Origin: Lachnospiraceae bacterium 3-1
GTDB lineage: Bacteria; Bacillota; Clostridia; Lachnospirales; Lachnospiraceae
Length of the DNA stretch: 64,000 nt
Direction of reading: 5' to 3'
NCBI GenBank assembly: GCA_000403255.2
Contig: KE159591.1
Location: forward strand, 21,823 to 85,822
How positions within the stretch are numbered: position 1 is the stretch's first letter; each line of letters begins with the position of its first letter. Positions 7,728 through 17,462 of this stretch are shown piece by piece. A program made the translations under genes and the position numbers. Under the pieces are notes generated by a model that worked only from the letters and a program-made list of their open reading frames with translations, was not told where the DNA came from and did not search any database.

Positions 7728-9317
7728 TTGCCATGCCCGCACTGTAAAATCACCATCATTAAGCGGAGCAACAATGAATCCGCTGTTTCTGCCGCCGCCT
7801 ACCAGAGCGGCGAAAAGCTGTTCTCTGAATACGACCAAGAGCAGAAATACTATCCCTACAAGAACGAAGTCACCCACAAAGAAATCATGCTCCCACCCCA
7901 TGTGCCGCCGGAGTTTGCAGACCGCAATACCTTATGGAACTCTGCCGAAGCACAGGAGAAACAATGGAACTCCCAGCTTGCCCGGAGGTTCGTGCTTGCC
8001 ATCCCAAGGGAAATCCCGCCGGGACAGTACGCCGACCTTATCCGTGACTACTGCCGGGAGTTTTTCGTTTCCAAAGGCATGATTGCTGACTTTGCCATCC
8101 ACGACAAGGGGGATGGCAACCCTCACGCCCATATCCTGCTTACCATGCGGGCGATGGACGAAAAAGGGAAATGGCTTCCCAAGTGCCGCAAGGTATACGA
8201 CCTCGACGGAAACGGCGAAAGAATCCGGCTCCCGTCCGGCAGATGGAAAAGCCACAAGGAGAACACCGTGGACTGGAACGACCAGAAGTACGCTGAAATC
8301 TGGCGGCAGGGATGGGCGGACACGGCTAACCGCTATCTGGAAGCAAACGACCGCCCGGAACGCCTTGACCTGCGCTCCTATGCCCGGCAAGGGATTGACC
8401 AAATCCCTACCGTCCACATGGGGCCTGCCGCCTGCCAGATGGAGAAGAAAGGAATCCAGACCAGCATCGGCAACCTGAACCGGGACATCAGAGCCGCCAA
8501 CTCCCTCATGCAGTCCATCCGCCAGATGGTGCGCCACTTAAAAGGCTGGATTGCCGACTTAAAGGAGAAAAAAGCCGCTCTGATGGAAGCGTTGGAACAG
8601 ACGAAGGAGCCGACCATATCGGAGCTGCTCTCACAGTATTTAGAACTGCGGAGCGGACAGCGTGCCGACTGGACTTCCAGAGGGAAGCTCAAGGGCACAG
8701 TTGCCGACTTCAACAAGGTACAGGCGGCTATGGATTTTCTGCGGAAAAAAGAAATCTCCACCGTAGAGAGCCTTGACACCCGGCTGGATGAAATCAGCCA
8801 GACCGCCGTTTCTGTCATGGCGAGCGTGAAAAAAAGCGAGAAGCGCATCAAAGCCATCAACACCATGCTGTCCTACATTGACAAATACGAAGCGGGCAAG
8901 CCAGTCCATAAGGAGTATGCCGCTATCGGCTGGAAGAAGAAAAAAGAGCAGTTTGCGGAGAGCCACCGGGAGGAACTGGACGCTTACTATGCCGCTATCC
9001 GGTATTTGAAAGCCAACCTGAAAGGCAATACCTACTCCCGCAAAGATTTGGAAGCGGAACGGGAACAGCTTGCTTCTGCCCTGCCGGAACAGGGGGAGGA
9101 GCTGGAAGCGGTGCAGGCAGATGTAAAAGTTCTGCGGGATGTGCGCCGCTGGCTCAATCAGGTATTGCCGTCCGAGCAGTACCGCCAGACCGCCGAGCCG
9201 GGGAAGAAACCGTCCGTACAGGGGAACCTGAAAGGGCGGCAGGAACGCATCCGGCAGGAGAAGGCAGAGAAACGCCAGCCGCCCCGGACACAGAAACAAC
9301 AGAATATGGAACTTTAA
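7728..9317 (+). CDS. MobA/MobL family relaxase (MobQ class)
   Basis: A 529-residue relaxase that would nick the IME-A oriT and lead the strand into a recipient. The N-terminal 200 residues carry the MobA/MobL signature (SAVSAAAYQSGEKL near residue 19, and the metal-binding HDKGDGNPHAHILL near 125). The rest is a long, charged coiled-coil region typical of the family. The start is TTG at 7728 after GGAAGGAGGG. It lies downstream of a hairpin-rich region that may hold its nick site. The C-terminus is rich in K/E/Q and ends without a recognisable primase or helicase domain; those functions are encoded next. Confidence 0.92.
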   Translation: MPCPHCKITIIKRSNNESAVSAAAYQSGEKLFSEYDQEQKYYPYKNEVTHKEIMLPPHVPPEFADRNTLWNSAEAQEKQWNSQLARRFVLAIPREIPPGQYADLIRDYCREFFVSKGMIADFAIHDKGDGNPHAHILLTMRAMDEKGKWLPKCRKVYDLDGNGERIRLPSGRWKSHKENTVDWNDQKYAEIWRQGWADTANRYLEANDRPERLDLRSYARQGIDQIPTVHMGPAACQMEKKGIQTSIGNLNRDIRAANSLMQSIRQMVRHLKGWIADLKEKKAALMEALEQTKEPTISELLSQYLELRSGQRADWTSRGKLKGTVADFNKVQAAMDFLRKKEISTVESLDTRLDEISQTAVSVMASVKKSEKRIKAINTMLSYIDKYEAGKPVHKEYAAIGWKKKKEQFAESHREELDAYYAAIRYLKANLKGNTYSRKDLEAEREQLASALPEQGEELEAVQADVKVLRDVRRWLNQVLPSEQYRQTAEPGKKPSVQGNLKGRQERIRQEKAEKRQPPRTQKQQNMEL

Positions 9318-9319
9318 AC

Positions 9320-9365
9320 AGGCACTTGTTTTGTGATTGGAAACCGCAGACAAGTGCCTTTTATT
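9320..9365 (+). terminator. Terminator after the relaxase
   Basis: The stem AGGCACTTG (9320-9328)/CAAGTGCCT (9351-9359) is followed by TTTTATTTT, directly after the relaxase stop. A second stem, AACGTGAGCGAC with GTCGCCCACGTT, follows at about 9390-9418 in the leader of the next gene. Confidence 0.8.
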
Positions 9366-9440
9366 TTGAACTGGAAAGATTTACAGACAACGTGAGCGAC
9401 ATTGTGTCGCCCACGTTGGGATTATCAGGAGGAACGCCTA

Positions 9441-10088
9441 TTGAACGTATTTGAAGCCGTGAAGCAGTCCGTCACCACAAGGCAGGCTGCGGAGCGTTAT
9501 GGAATTAAAGTGAACAGAAATGGGATGTGCGTCTGCCCGTTCCACAACGACAGGAACCCAAGCATGAAGGTTGACCGCCGCTTTTACTGTTTCGGCTGCG
9601 GAGCCACCGGGGACGTGATTGACTTTGTTTCCCGGCTCCACGGTATCGGCAGTAAAGAAGCCGCCCTCATGCTGGCGCAGGACTTCTCCATCCCTTATGA
9701 GGACGGGAGGAACGCCGGGAAGCCGCCCATCCGTCCACGCCTGCGGAGGGAAACCGAGGAACAGAAATTTAAGCGCATGGAGCGGCACTGTTTCCGGGTG
9801 CTGTCCGACTATTACCATCTCCTGCGCCGCTGGAAGGAGGAATATGCCCCACGGCAGCCCGATGAAGCATGGAATTCCCGGTTTGTGGAAGCCCTGCAGA
9901 ACATGAGCCGGGTGGAATACCTGATGGACGTGCTTCTCTCCGGGGACATTCAGGAGCGGGCAGCCCTTATTACAGGACACGGAAAGGAAGTGAGGAACCT
10001 TGAAAGACGAATGGCAGAATTTACCGCCCCAGATACGGCAGGAAATAGCGAACATGGCAGACAGCGCCGAGCCGCCCCGGAGCGTTGA
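9441..10088 (+). CDS. CHC2 zinc-finger primase-like protein
   Basis: A 215-residue protein with a DnaG-type CHC2 zinc finger in its first 70 residues: CVCPFHNDRNPSM, then FYCFGCGATGDVIDF. The remaining part is helical and charged and lacks a full TOPRIM catalytic core, so it is either a priming accessory or works with the next protein. The TTG at 9441 was chosen because CAGGAGG lies 8 bases upstream. It overlaps the VapE-like gene by 89 bases, so the two are probably translated together and act in replication of the transferred or excised element. Confidence 0.88.
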   Translation: MNVFEAVKQSVTTRQAAERYGIKVNRNGMCVCPFHNDRNPSMKVDRRFYCFGCGATGDVIDFVSRLHGIGSKEAALMLAQDFSIPYEDGRNAGKPPIRPRLRRETEEQKFKRMERHCFRVLSDYYHLLRRWKEEYAPRQPDEAWNSRFVEALQNMSRVEYLMDVLLSGDIQERAALITGHGKEVRNLERRMAEFTAPDTAGNSEHGRQRRAAPER

Positions 10089-11397
10089 GGAAGTCAAGGC
10101 CATGCTGGAAACCACCGAGAAAGGCGGCTTCCGCAACAGCATCCGCAACTGCCTGACCGTGTTCCAGTGCGACCCGCTCCTGTCCGGGGCGGTTGCCTAT
10201 AACCTGCTGACCGACCGCACCGATATTTTAAAGCCCATCGGTTACAAAAGACCCCAAAACAGCCCCATGACCGACACGGACATGAAATATATCCGGCTGT
10301 ATCTGGAAGAAACTTACGGCCTGACAAGCGAAAAGAAGATACAGGACGCCGCCGACCTTGCCGCCAATGAGAACAGTTACCACCCTGTCCGGGAGTATCT
10401 GAACAGCCTGACATGGGACGGAACCGGGCGGGTGCGCTTCTGTCTGCGGCATTTTTTAGGGGCAGACACAGACCAGTACACCTATGAAGCCCTGCGCCTG
10501 TTTTTGTTGGGAGCCATCCACCGGGCATTTTTCCCCGGCTGTAAATTTGAGGTCATGCTCTGTCTGGTGGGCGGGCAGGGAGCCGGGAAGTCCACCTTCT
10601 TCCGTCTGCTGGCAGTCAAAGACGAGTGGTTTTCGGACGATTTGCGGAAGCTTGACGATGACAATGTATACCGGAAGCTGCAAGGTCACTGGATAATCGA
10701 AATGTCGGAGATGATTGCCACCGCAAATGCAAAGAGCATAGAGGAAATCAAGTCCTTTTTGAGCCGTCAGAAGGAAGTCTACAAGATACCCTACGAAACC
10801 CACCCGGCAGACCGCCCAAGGCAGTGTGTGTTCGGCGGCACATCCAACGCCCTTGACTTCCTGCCCCTTGACCGCTCCGGCAACCGCCGCTTTATCCCCA
10901 TACAAGTATGCCCGGAACAGGCGGAAACGCACATTTTAGAGGACGAACCCGCTTCCAGAGCCTATATCAGCCAGGTGTGGGCAGAAGCGATGGAGATTTA
11001 CAAAAGCGGCAGATGGAAGCTGACATTCAGCCCGGAAATGGTGCGCCACCTAAAGGAACGCCAGCGGGACTTCATGCCGGAGGACACCAAGGCCGGGATG
11101 ATTCAGGCTTTCCTTGACAGCTACCCCGGCGATACCGTCTGCTCCAAACAGCTTTACAAAGAAGCCCTGAACCACTCCTTTGACGAGCCGAAACAATGGG
11201 AAATCCGGGAAATCAACGAGATAATGAACCAGTGCGTCACCGGCTGGAATTATTTCTCCAACCCCCGGATGTTCGCCGGGTACGGCAGGCAGAAGGGATG
11301 GGAACGGGAGCAACCGGCAACGGACATCAGCAACGGGCGTGGAAAAACCCCGGAGGGATTTACGCCAGTGCCGGAGCAAATGGAGCTTCCCTTCTGA
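10000..11397 (+). CDS. VapE-family P-loop ATPase/helicase
   Basis: A 465-residue protein of the virulence-associated E family. Walker A is GGQGAGKSTFFRLL near residue 189; a Walker B-like WIIEMSEM follows near 232, and an arginine-rich sensor region (DRSGNRRFIPI) near 298. Such proteins are SF3-like helicases that act with CHC2 primases in phage satellites and mobilizable elements. The start is TTG at 10000 inside the preceding gene, after GGAAAGGAAGTGAGG. Length and motifs are normal; I see no lesion. Confidence 0.9.
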   Translation: MKDEWQNLPPQIRQEIANMADSAEPPRSVEEVKAMLETTEKGGFRNSIRNCLTVFQCDPLLSGAVAYNLLTDRTDILKPIGYKRPQNSPMTDTDMKYIRLYLEETYGLTSEKKIQDAADLAANENSYHPVREYLNSLTWDGTGRVRFCLRHFLGADTDQYTYEALRLFLLGAIHRAFFPGCKFEVMLCLVGGQGAGKSTFFRLLAVKDEWFSDDLRKLDDDNVYRKLQGHWIIEMSEMIATANAKSIEEIKSFLSRQKEVYKIPYETHPADRPRQCVFGGTSNALDFLPLDRSGNRRFIPIQVCPEQAETHILEDEPASRAYISQVWAEAMEIYKSGRWKLTFSPEMVRHLKERQRDFMPEDTKAGMIQAFLDSYPGDTVCSKQLYKEALNHSFDEPKQWEIREINEIMNQCVTGWNYFSNPRMFAGYGRQKGWEREQPATDISNGRGKTPEGFTPVPEQMELPF

Positions 11398-11660
11398 AAA
11401 AAACCGGCAAATAACAGCCCAATGCTATCCCGTTGCACACTTCGTTGCTATCCCGTTGCCGGGCCGGTTGCCGGGCAAAATCCCGTAACTGCGGGCTTTT
11501 CTCCCCTTTAACAACCAAAGCAACAGAAAAATAAAAGAAAAAGTATAAAATAACCCAACCGCCAGACAAGGATTAGTTCCAAGGTTTTTTGAAGCCCGTT
11601 GCCGGACTTCGTTGCCGACCGTCCCTGTCTGGCCTTTTCATGTATGGAGGACAACTGCCT

Positions 11661-11858
11661 ATGGCGAAAAATAAAACAGAGATTCATGTCACCACAGTAT
11701 TTGACGGTGAGCTGGACGCTACGGACGTTTTCGTGAGCCTCATCGCACAGAAACACAGCAGAAAAACAGATAAAGAATATCTTGCCAAACCACAAGAAAT
11801 AGGGTATAATAAAGATGAGGTTCCAAGTGACCGTGTTCCGTCTGGATTGTGCGGGTAA
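11661..11858 (+). CDS. Small protein preceding the recombinase
   Basis: A 65-residue protein starting at an ATG after ATGGAGGACAACTGCCT. The central motif FDGELDATDVFVSLI resembles MTGEMDATDAISDYL in the small gene at 41672-41917, which also precedes a serine recombinase gene. The second half is hydrophilic and overlaps the recombinase promoter (11782-11810). It may correspond to the TnpW-type small proteins of Tn4451-like elements. Role unknown; possibly a directionality or regulatory factor (inference). Confidence 0.6.
   Translation: MAKNKTEIHVTTVFDGELDATDVFVSLIAQKHSRKTDKEYLAKPQEIGYNKDEVPSDRVPSGLCG
11782..11810 (+). promoter_or_regulatory. Promoter of the IME-A recombinase
   Basis: TTGCCA (11782-11787), exactly 17 bases, then TATAAT (11805-11810), inside the end of the small upstream gene and 55 bases before the recombinase start. 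Confidence 0.7.
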
Positions 11859-11864
11859 ACGGTT

Positions 11865-13529
11865 ATGATGAACGCAATGGAATATACAGGGATGGACACA
11901 CTTCTTGCCGGGAGCTTCCGGGCAGCTATCTATTGCAGGCTGTCCAAGGACGACGACCTTGACGGGACGAGCGCCAGTATCGAGAACCAGCGGGATATGC
12001 TGGAAAAGTTCTGCCAGAAGCAGGGATGGGAGGTTACGGCAGTCTATCAGGACGACGGCTTCACCGGCCTGAACATGGAACGCCCCGACCTGAAACGGAT
12101 GTTGAAAGCCATTGAGCGGAAACAGATAAACCTTGTGATTACAAAGGATTTATCGAGGTTAGGACGGAACTACTTGCAGACCGGGCAGCTTATCGAGGAC
12201 TTCTTCCCAAGAAACGGTGTGCGCTACATCGCCATGAATGACGGTATCGACACCATGCGGGACAACAACGACATTGCGCCCTTTAAAAATATCCTGAATG
12301 AGATGTACAGCAAGGATATTTCCAAGAAAGTCCATTCTTCCTATGTGCTGAAGGCGCAGAAAGGCCAGTTCACCGGCTGTATCGCCCCGTTTGGCTACAA
12401 GAAAGACCCGGAGGACAAGAACCACCTTCTCATTGACGGGGAAACCGCCCCGGTTGTCCGGCTGATTTTCGGATATGCGCTGGACGGCCACGGCCCCAAC
12501 TACATCCGGCGCAGGCTGGAGGAAGAAAAGCACCCCTGCCCGACATGGTGGAACCGGAAGCGGGGACACCGGAACATCCGCACCAAATGGGAAAAGAAAG
12601 ACCCGGAAAACGGGCGGTACGTCTGGGACTTCTCCGTGATTAAGGAAATCCTGATGAACCCCGTCTACACCGGCGCAATCGCTTCCCAAAAGACCGAGTA
12701 CCGCTTTAAAATCGGCACGATCCGGGATAAGAAGCCGGAGGACTGGATTGTGGTGGAGGGGACGCATGAGCCGCTGGTGGACAAAAAGGACTTTGCGATT
12801 GTGCAGGAAAAACTGAAATCCCGCCAGCGACCGGGCAAATCCGGGGAAATCAACCTCTTTGCAGGGCTGATAAAATGTGGGGAGTGCGGAAAGGCTCTCA
12901 CCATCCGCACCACGCATGAGAAGTTCCCGAAGCGGATTTTCTCCTGTAAGACCTACAATGCCTATGGGAAGCAGCACTGCACACAGCACCGGGTTGAATT
13001 TGACACGCTCTATTCTCTTGTGCTGAACAAAATCCGGGAGTGCGCCACCGCTGCCCTGACCGACAGCGAAGCGGTGGCCGGACGGCTGACCGACACCTGC
13101 CAGGCCGAGCAGAAAGACCAGCGGGAAGCGATGGAGCGCACCCTTGCCAAAGACGAAGAACGGATTGAAGTGCTGGAAAAGATGGTATTGCGGCTCTATG
13201 AGGACATGGTAGCCGGACGAATCACAGAAGAAAACTTCAATCTCCTGCTGGAAAAGACACAGAAGGAACAGGCGGAATTAAAGGCTAAAGTTGAGAAAGG
13301 CAGGAAACACCTTGCCAATGAAATCCGGCTTGCCGTGGACGCAAGGCAGTGGGTGGAATCCATACAGGAATACCGGGACATCACCGAACTGGACGCTTCC
13401 ATCCTGAACCGCCTGATTAAAGAAATCGTTGTCCATGAAACCATAGACAGCGACAAAACAAGACACATTTCTATCGAAATTCATTTTAATCTCAAACCCA
13501 TACCGGAAGTGGAGCAGGTCACAGGCTGA
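11865..13529 (+). CDS. Large serine recombinase at the right edge of IME-A
   Basis: A 554-residue recombinase. The catalytic domain (about 15-165) has IYCRLSKDDD with the nucleophile serine and [12 protein letters not shown]. The recombinase domain, a zinc ribbon (CGECGKALTIRTTH with a later CKTYNAYGKQHC), a coiled coil and a DUF4368-like tail follow. Three in-frame ATGs lie close together (11865, 11868, 11877); no strong RBS separates them. It stands about 110 bases before the interrupted Maff2 gene of the ICE, so it is the likely integrase/excisionase of the element inserted there. It is clearly different in sequence from the other two recombinases. Confidence 0.93.
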   Translation: MMNAMEYTGMDTLLAGSFRAAIYCRLSKDDDLDGTSASIENQRDMLEKFCQKQGWEVTAVYQDDGFTGLNMERPDLKRMLKAIERKQINLVITKDLSRLGRNYLQTGQLIEDFFPRNGVRYIAMNDGIDTMRDNNDIAPFKNILNEMYSKDISKKVHSSYVLKAQKGQFTGCIAPFGYKKDPEDKNHLLIDGETAPVVRLIFGYALDGHGPNYIRRRLEEEKHPCPTWWNRKRGHRNIRTKWEKKDPENGRYVWDFSVIKEILMNPVYTGAIASQKTEYRFKIGTIRDKKPEDWIVVEGTHEPLVDKKDFAIVQEKLKSRQRPGKSGEINLFAGLIKCGECGKALTIRTTHEKFPKRIFSCKTYNAYGKQHCTQHRVEFDTLYSLVLNKIRECATAALTDSEAVAGRLTDTCQAEQKDQREAMERTLAKDEERIEVLEKMVLRLYEDMVAGRITEENFNLLLEKTQKEQAELKAKVEKGRKHLANEIRLAVDARQWVESIQEYRDITELDASILNRLIKEIVVHETIDSDKTRHISIEIHFNLKPIPEVEQVTG

Positions 13530-13638
13530 CCGCTCCCCTGCTCCGGGGGATTCTTTAAAAACTCCATATATATTTCTTGACGTGCCGCCGCCCGCCAGAA
13601 AGCTGTATTGTTCCTACTAATTGGGGATAACACAGCTT
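13530..13638. other. IME-A right end / junction with the ICE
   Basis: Non-coding sequence between the recombinase stop and the surviving Maff2 codons. The Maff2 frame read leftward from 13639 keeps a family-like Q-L before the methionine, then meets a TAA at about 13618-13620. The right boundary of the insertion is therefore between about 13618 and 13636. The matching left junction is not in the window. Confidence 0.55.
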
Positions 13639-13707
13639 ATGGCAGGCGGTGGCGTTGCGCTTATCGGCACAACCTTAATCCCGCTGCTTTCCGGCTTGTT
13701 CGGTTAA
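13639..13707 (+). pseudogene. Maff2 family protein, C-terminal fragment
   Basis: The last 22 codons of a Maff2 protein: the glycine-rich MAGGGVALIGTTLIPLL segment, the C-terminal membrane helix of this small two-helix ICE protein. The 5' two thirds, normally about 40-50 codons with a first membrane helix, are absent and replaced by IME-A. Maff2 normally lies between the coupling protein and the TrbL/VirB6-like gene, which fits the gene that follows. The fragment could start at its own ATG but has no RBS. Confidence 0.7.
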
Positions 13708-13726
13708 TCCGGGGAGGTAGCCGCTT

Positions 13727-14596
13727 ATGGAGAGCATATTTGAAGCCATTAACGAATGGCTAAAGGAGCTTTTAATCGGGGCGATTAACGGAAACCTGTC
13801 AAATATGTTCGGGGACGTGAACGAGAAAGTAGGCACGATAGCGGCGCAGGCAGGGCAGACCCCGCAGGGGTGGAATGGCGGCGTGTTTTCCATGATACAG
13901 AACCTTTCACAGACCGTCATTCTCCCCATTGCGGGGCTTGTCATTACTTATGTGCTATGCGTGGAACTAATCAGCATGGTTACGGACAAGAACAGCCTGC
14001 ATGACATTGACACTTTCATGTTCTTCAAATATGTGTTCAAAGCGTGGGTAGCCGTCTACCTTGTTACCCACGTCTTTGACATTACTATGGCGGTCTTTGA
14101 CGTGGGGCAGCATTTAGTCAACAGTGCGGCGGGCGTGATAAGCTCCGACACCGCTATTGACGTGGAAAGCACCCTTGCCGCCATGACCGCCAACATGGAA
14201 ACAATGGAAGTCCCCGAACTGCTTTTGCTTGTAATGGAAACCGCCCTTGTTAGTATGTGCATGAAGATTATGTCCGTACTGATTACGGTTATCCTCTACG
14301 GAAGAATGATTGAGATATATCTGACCTGCTCCGTTGCGCCTATCCCCTTTGCCACCATGACTAACAGGGAATGGGGAAGCATTGGGAACAACTATCTCAA
14401 AGGCTTGTTCGCATTGGGCGTACAGGGCTTTTTCATCATGGTATGCGTAGGGATTTACGCCGTGCTTGTGAATGAAATGGTAATCGCTTCAAACCTGCAC
14501 AGTGCCATTTTCAGCATAGCCGCCTACACCGTGATACTCTGCTTTTCCCTCTTTAAAACGGGAAGCCTTGCAAAAAGCATTTTCCACGCACATTAG
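13727..14596 (+). CDS. TrbL/VirB6-type conjugal transfer membrane protein
   Basis: A 289-residue polytopic membrane protein, start after GGGGAGGTAGCCGCTT. An N-terminal amphipathic region (EAINEWLKELLIGAINGN) precedes five to six membrane helices, among them VILPIAGLVITYVLCVELI, a helix near residues 167-190 and GLFALGVQGFFIMVCVGIYA. These are characteristic of the VirB6-like channel component of Tn1549-type ICEs, which would form the inner-membrane pore of the mating system. Position between Maff2 and PrgI matches this ICE family. Confidence 0.88.
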   Translation: MESIFEAINEWLKELLIGAINGNLSNMFGDVNEKVGTIAAQAGQTPQGWNGGVFSMIQNLSQTVILPIAGLVITYVLCVELISMVTDKNSLHDIDTFMFFKYVFKAWVAVYLVTHVFDITMAVFDVGQHLVNSAAGVISSDTAIDVESTLAAMTANMETMEVPELLLLVMETALVSMCMKIMSVLITVILYGRMIEIYLTCSVAPIPFATMTNREWGSIGNNYLKGLFALGVQGFFIMVCVGIYAVLVNEMVIASNLHSAIFSIAAYTVILCFSLFKTGSLAKSIFHAH

Positions 14597-14637
14597 ATTT
14601 CAGACAACGCCCCATGCGGGCAGAAAGGAGGTTATCA

Positions 14638-15204
14638 ATGGCGTATGTCACAGTACCCAAAGACCTTACAAAAGTAAAGACCAAAGTTGCGCTGAACCTT
14701 ACCAAGCGGCAGCTTGTGTGTTTCAGCATGGCGGCAGCCGTGGGCGTTCCCCTGTTCTTTCTCATAAAGGGCAGCGTCCCGCAGACCGCAGCGACCTTTC
14801 TCATGGTTCTTGCCATGCTCCCGTTTTTCCTGTTCGCCATGTACGAGAAGCACGGGCAGCCGCTTGAAAAAGTGTTAGGCAACATTATCAGAGTGTTTTT
14901 CCTCACGCCAAAGGAACGACCCTACCAGACGGAAAACTATTACGCCGTCTTAGCGAAGCAACGGAAACTTAACAAGGAGGTAACAGCCATTGCGAAAAAA
15001 AGCTATCAAAGACAGACCGCAAAATCAGCAGGAAAAAGAAAAAATCCGGCTCACACGGGCAGAAAAAAAGCAGATAGCCGCCCTTATGCGGCAGGCAAAG
15101 GGGGACGGGAAAAGGCACACCGCACAGCAGACAATCCCCTACTTGCAGATGTACCCGGACGGGATATGCCGGGTAAAGGACAATCTTTTCTCAAAAAGCG
15201 TTGA
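14638..15204 (+). CDS. PrgI family conjugal transfer protein
   Basis: A 188-residue protein starting with AYVTVPKDLTKVKTKV and LTKRQLVCFSMAAAVG, the standard PrgI opening, followed by two membrane helices (to about residue 75) and a basic tail. PrgI/TcpC-like proteins sit in the membrane beside the VirB4 ATPase. The ATG follows AAAGGAGGTTATCA. The C-terminal 70 residues overlap the start of virB4 in another frame by 215 bases and are of low complexity (K/R/A/G), so only the first 120 or so are likely conserved. Confidence 0.85.
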   Translation: MAYVTVPKDLTKVKTKVALNLTKRQLVCFSMAAAVGVPLFFLIKGSVPQTAATFLMVLAMLPFFLFAMYEKHGQPLEKVLGNIIRVFFLTPKERPYQTENYYAVLAKQRKLNKEVTAIAKKSYQRQTAKSAGKRKNPAHTGRKKADSRPYAAGKGGREKAHRTADNPLLADVPGRDMPGKGQSFLKKR

Positions 15205-17416
15205 GTTTTCCGACATCAACTATCAGCTTGCACAGCCGGACGACAAGACCGCCACCTTTGAAGCCCTTTGCGACTTCTACAACTCCCTTGACAGCTCCGT
15301 AGGGTTGCAGCTTACCTTTGTGAACCGTGTCGCCGGGTAGGGGGACTTCTCAAAGAGTATCGCCATACCGCCGCAGCAGGACGGTTTTGATGATGTGCGG
15401 GAGGAATACGCCGCCATGCTCCAAAACCAGCTTGCAAAGGGCAATAACGGGCTTGTGAAGCATAAATACCTCACATTCACACTGGAAGCCGACAGCCTTA
15501 AAAATGCAAAGTCCCGGCTGAACCGACTGGAAACGGATATATTGAACCACCTCAAAATCTTAGGGGCGGCGAACCGACCCCTTGACGGGAAAGAACGGCT
15601 TGAAGTGCTGCACGGCATTTTCCACCCGGACGGGGACAGAAAATTTTTATTCAACTGGAAATGGCTTGTACCGTCCGGGCTTTCCACGAAAGATTTCATT
15701 GCGCCGCCCTCATTCGCTTTCAAGAACGGGCGGCTTTTCAGCATGGGCGACAAGACCGGGGCGGTATCGTTCTTACAGATACTTGCGCCGGAACTCAATG
15801 ACCGCCTGCTTGCCGACCTTTTGAACGTAGACGGGCATTTATTGGTAAACCTGCATATCCGCAGTATCGACCAGAGCGAAGCCATAAAGACCATAAAACG
15901 CAAGATAACAGATTTAGACGCTATGAAGATAGCCGAGCAGAAAAAGGCGGTACGCAGCGGGTACGATATGGATATAATACCGTCCGACCTTGCCACCTAC
16001 GGCGGGGACGCAAAAGACCTCTTGCGGGACTTGCAGAGCCGCAACGAGCGAATGTTTCTCCTTACCCTGCTTGTGGTAAACCTTGCGGACAATAAGCAGC
16101 AGCTTGACAACCAGATATTCCAGACGGCGGGCGTGGCGCAGAAAGCCAACTGCTCCCTTGTGCGCCTTGACTATCAGCAGGAAGCCGGGCTTGTGTCGTC
16201 CCTGCCTTTGGGACTGAACGAAATCCCCATACAGCGGGGGCTTACCACATCAAGCACGGCTATTTTCGTGCCGTTTACCACGCAGGAGCTTTTCCAGAAC
16301 GGGGAAGCCCTCTACTACGGCTTGAACGCACTTTCTAACAACATGATACTTGCGGACAGGAAGAAGCTCAAAAATCCCAATGGTTTAATTCTGGGGACAC
16401 CGGGCAGCGGCAAGAGCTTTTGCGCAAAGCGTGAAATCACAAACGTATTCCTTGTTGCGGACAAAAAGGACTGTATCTTGATATGCGACCCCGAAGCCGA
16501 GTACGCACCCCTTGTCAACCGTTTAGGCGGGCAGGTAGTCAAAATCTCCCCCACAAGCAAAGACTTTGTGAACCCTATGGACTTGAACCTCAATTATTCC
16601 GAGGACGAAAGCCCCCTGTCACTGAAAAGCGATTTTATCCTCTCCCTTTGTGAGCTTGTCGTTGGCGGCAAAAGCGGCTTAGAGCCAATCGAAAAGACCG
16701 TGATTGACCGTGCCGTGCGGGAGGTTTACCGTGAGTACCTTGCCGACCCCGACCCGGCGAAAATGCCGATACTGGAAGATTTATACAACGCACTAAAGAA
16801 ACAGCCGGAAGCGGAAGCCGCACGGGTAGCCGCAGCCCTTGAACTGTATGTGCATGGAAGCCTTAACGTGTTCAACCACCGCACCAACATAGACATACAT
16901 AACCGCCTTGTCTGCTTTGACATTAAGGAGTTGGGGAAGCAGCTCAAAAAGTTAGGTATGCTCATCATACAAGACCAAGTTTGGGGGCGTGTGACCGAGA
17001 ACCGGGAACGCCACGCTAACACATGGTACTATTCAGACGAATTTCACTTGCTGCTGAAAGAGGAACAGACGGCGGCTTACAGCGTGGAAATCTGGAAGCG
17101 TTTCAGAAAATGGGGCGGCATACCCACGGGCATAACACAGAACGTCAAAGATTTGCTTGCAAGCCGGGAAATCGAAAACATTTTTGAAAACAGCGATTTT
17201 ATTTATATGCTGAACCAAGCGGGCGGCGACAGGCAGATTTTGGCGAAGCAGTTAGGCATTTCCAATAAGCAGCTTTCCTATGTGACCCACTCCGAAGCCG
17301 GGCAGGGGCTTATCTTCTACGGCAACGTGATACTCCCCTTTGTAGACCGCTTCCCGGCAGACACCGAGCTTTACCGCATAATGACAACCCGCCCGGAGGA
17401 ACTTGCACAGCCATAG
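14990..17416 (+). pseudogene. VirB4/TraE-type conjugation ATPase interrupted by in-frame TAG
   Basis: One continuous frame codes for a VirB4-like ATPase but is broken by TAG at 15338-15340. The first 116 residues (from TTG 14990, RBS AAGGAGG) carry the usual IPYLQMYPDGICRVKD start. The text after the stop continues without a shift (GDFSKSIAIPPQ, then VREEYAAML). The 673-residue second part, open from a GTG at 15395, has Walker A (LGTPGSGKSFCAKRE) and the Walker B-like YYSDEFHLLL, so the motor domain is whole. Translation could restart near 15395, where GGGAGGAAT precedes an ATG at 15416. VirB4 powers pilus and channel assembly, so loss of the N-terminal domain should weaken conjugation. A sequencing error or TAG readthrough is possible. 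Confidence 0.85.
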
Positions 17417-17462
17417 CCCGCAGGAACACGGGGACAGAAAGGAGGAATAAAGCATAAAACCA

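Noticed and set aside
8640-9353. 237-codon leftward ORF opposite the MobA/MobL relaxase
   Set aside because: It is the complement of GC-rich coding sequence with no RBS and no recognisable motif.
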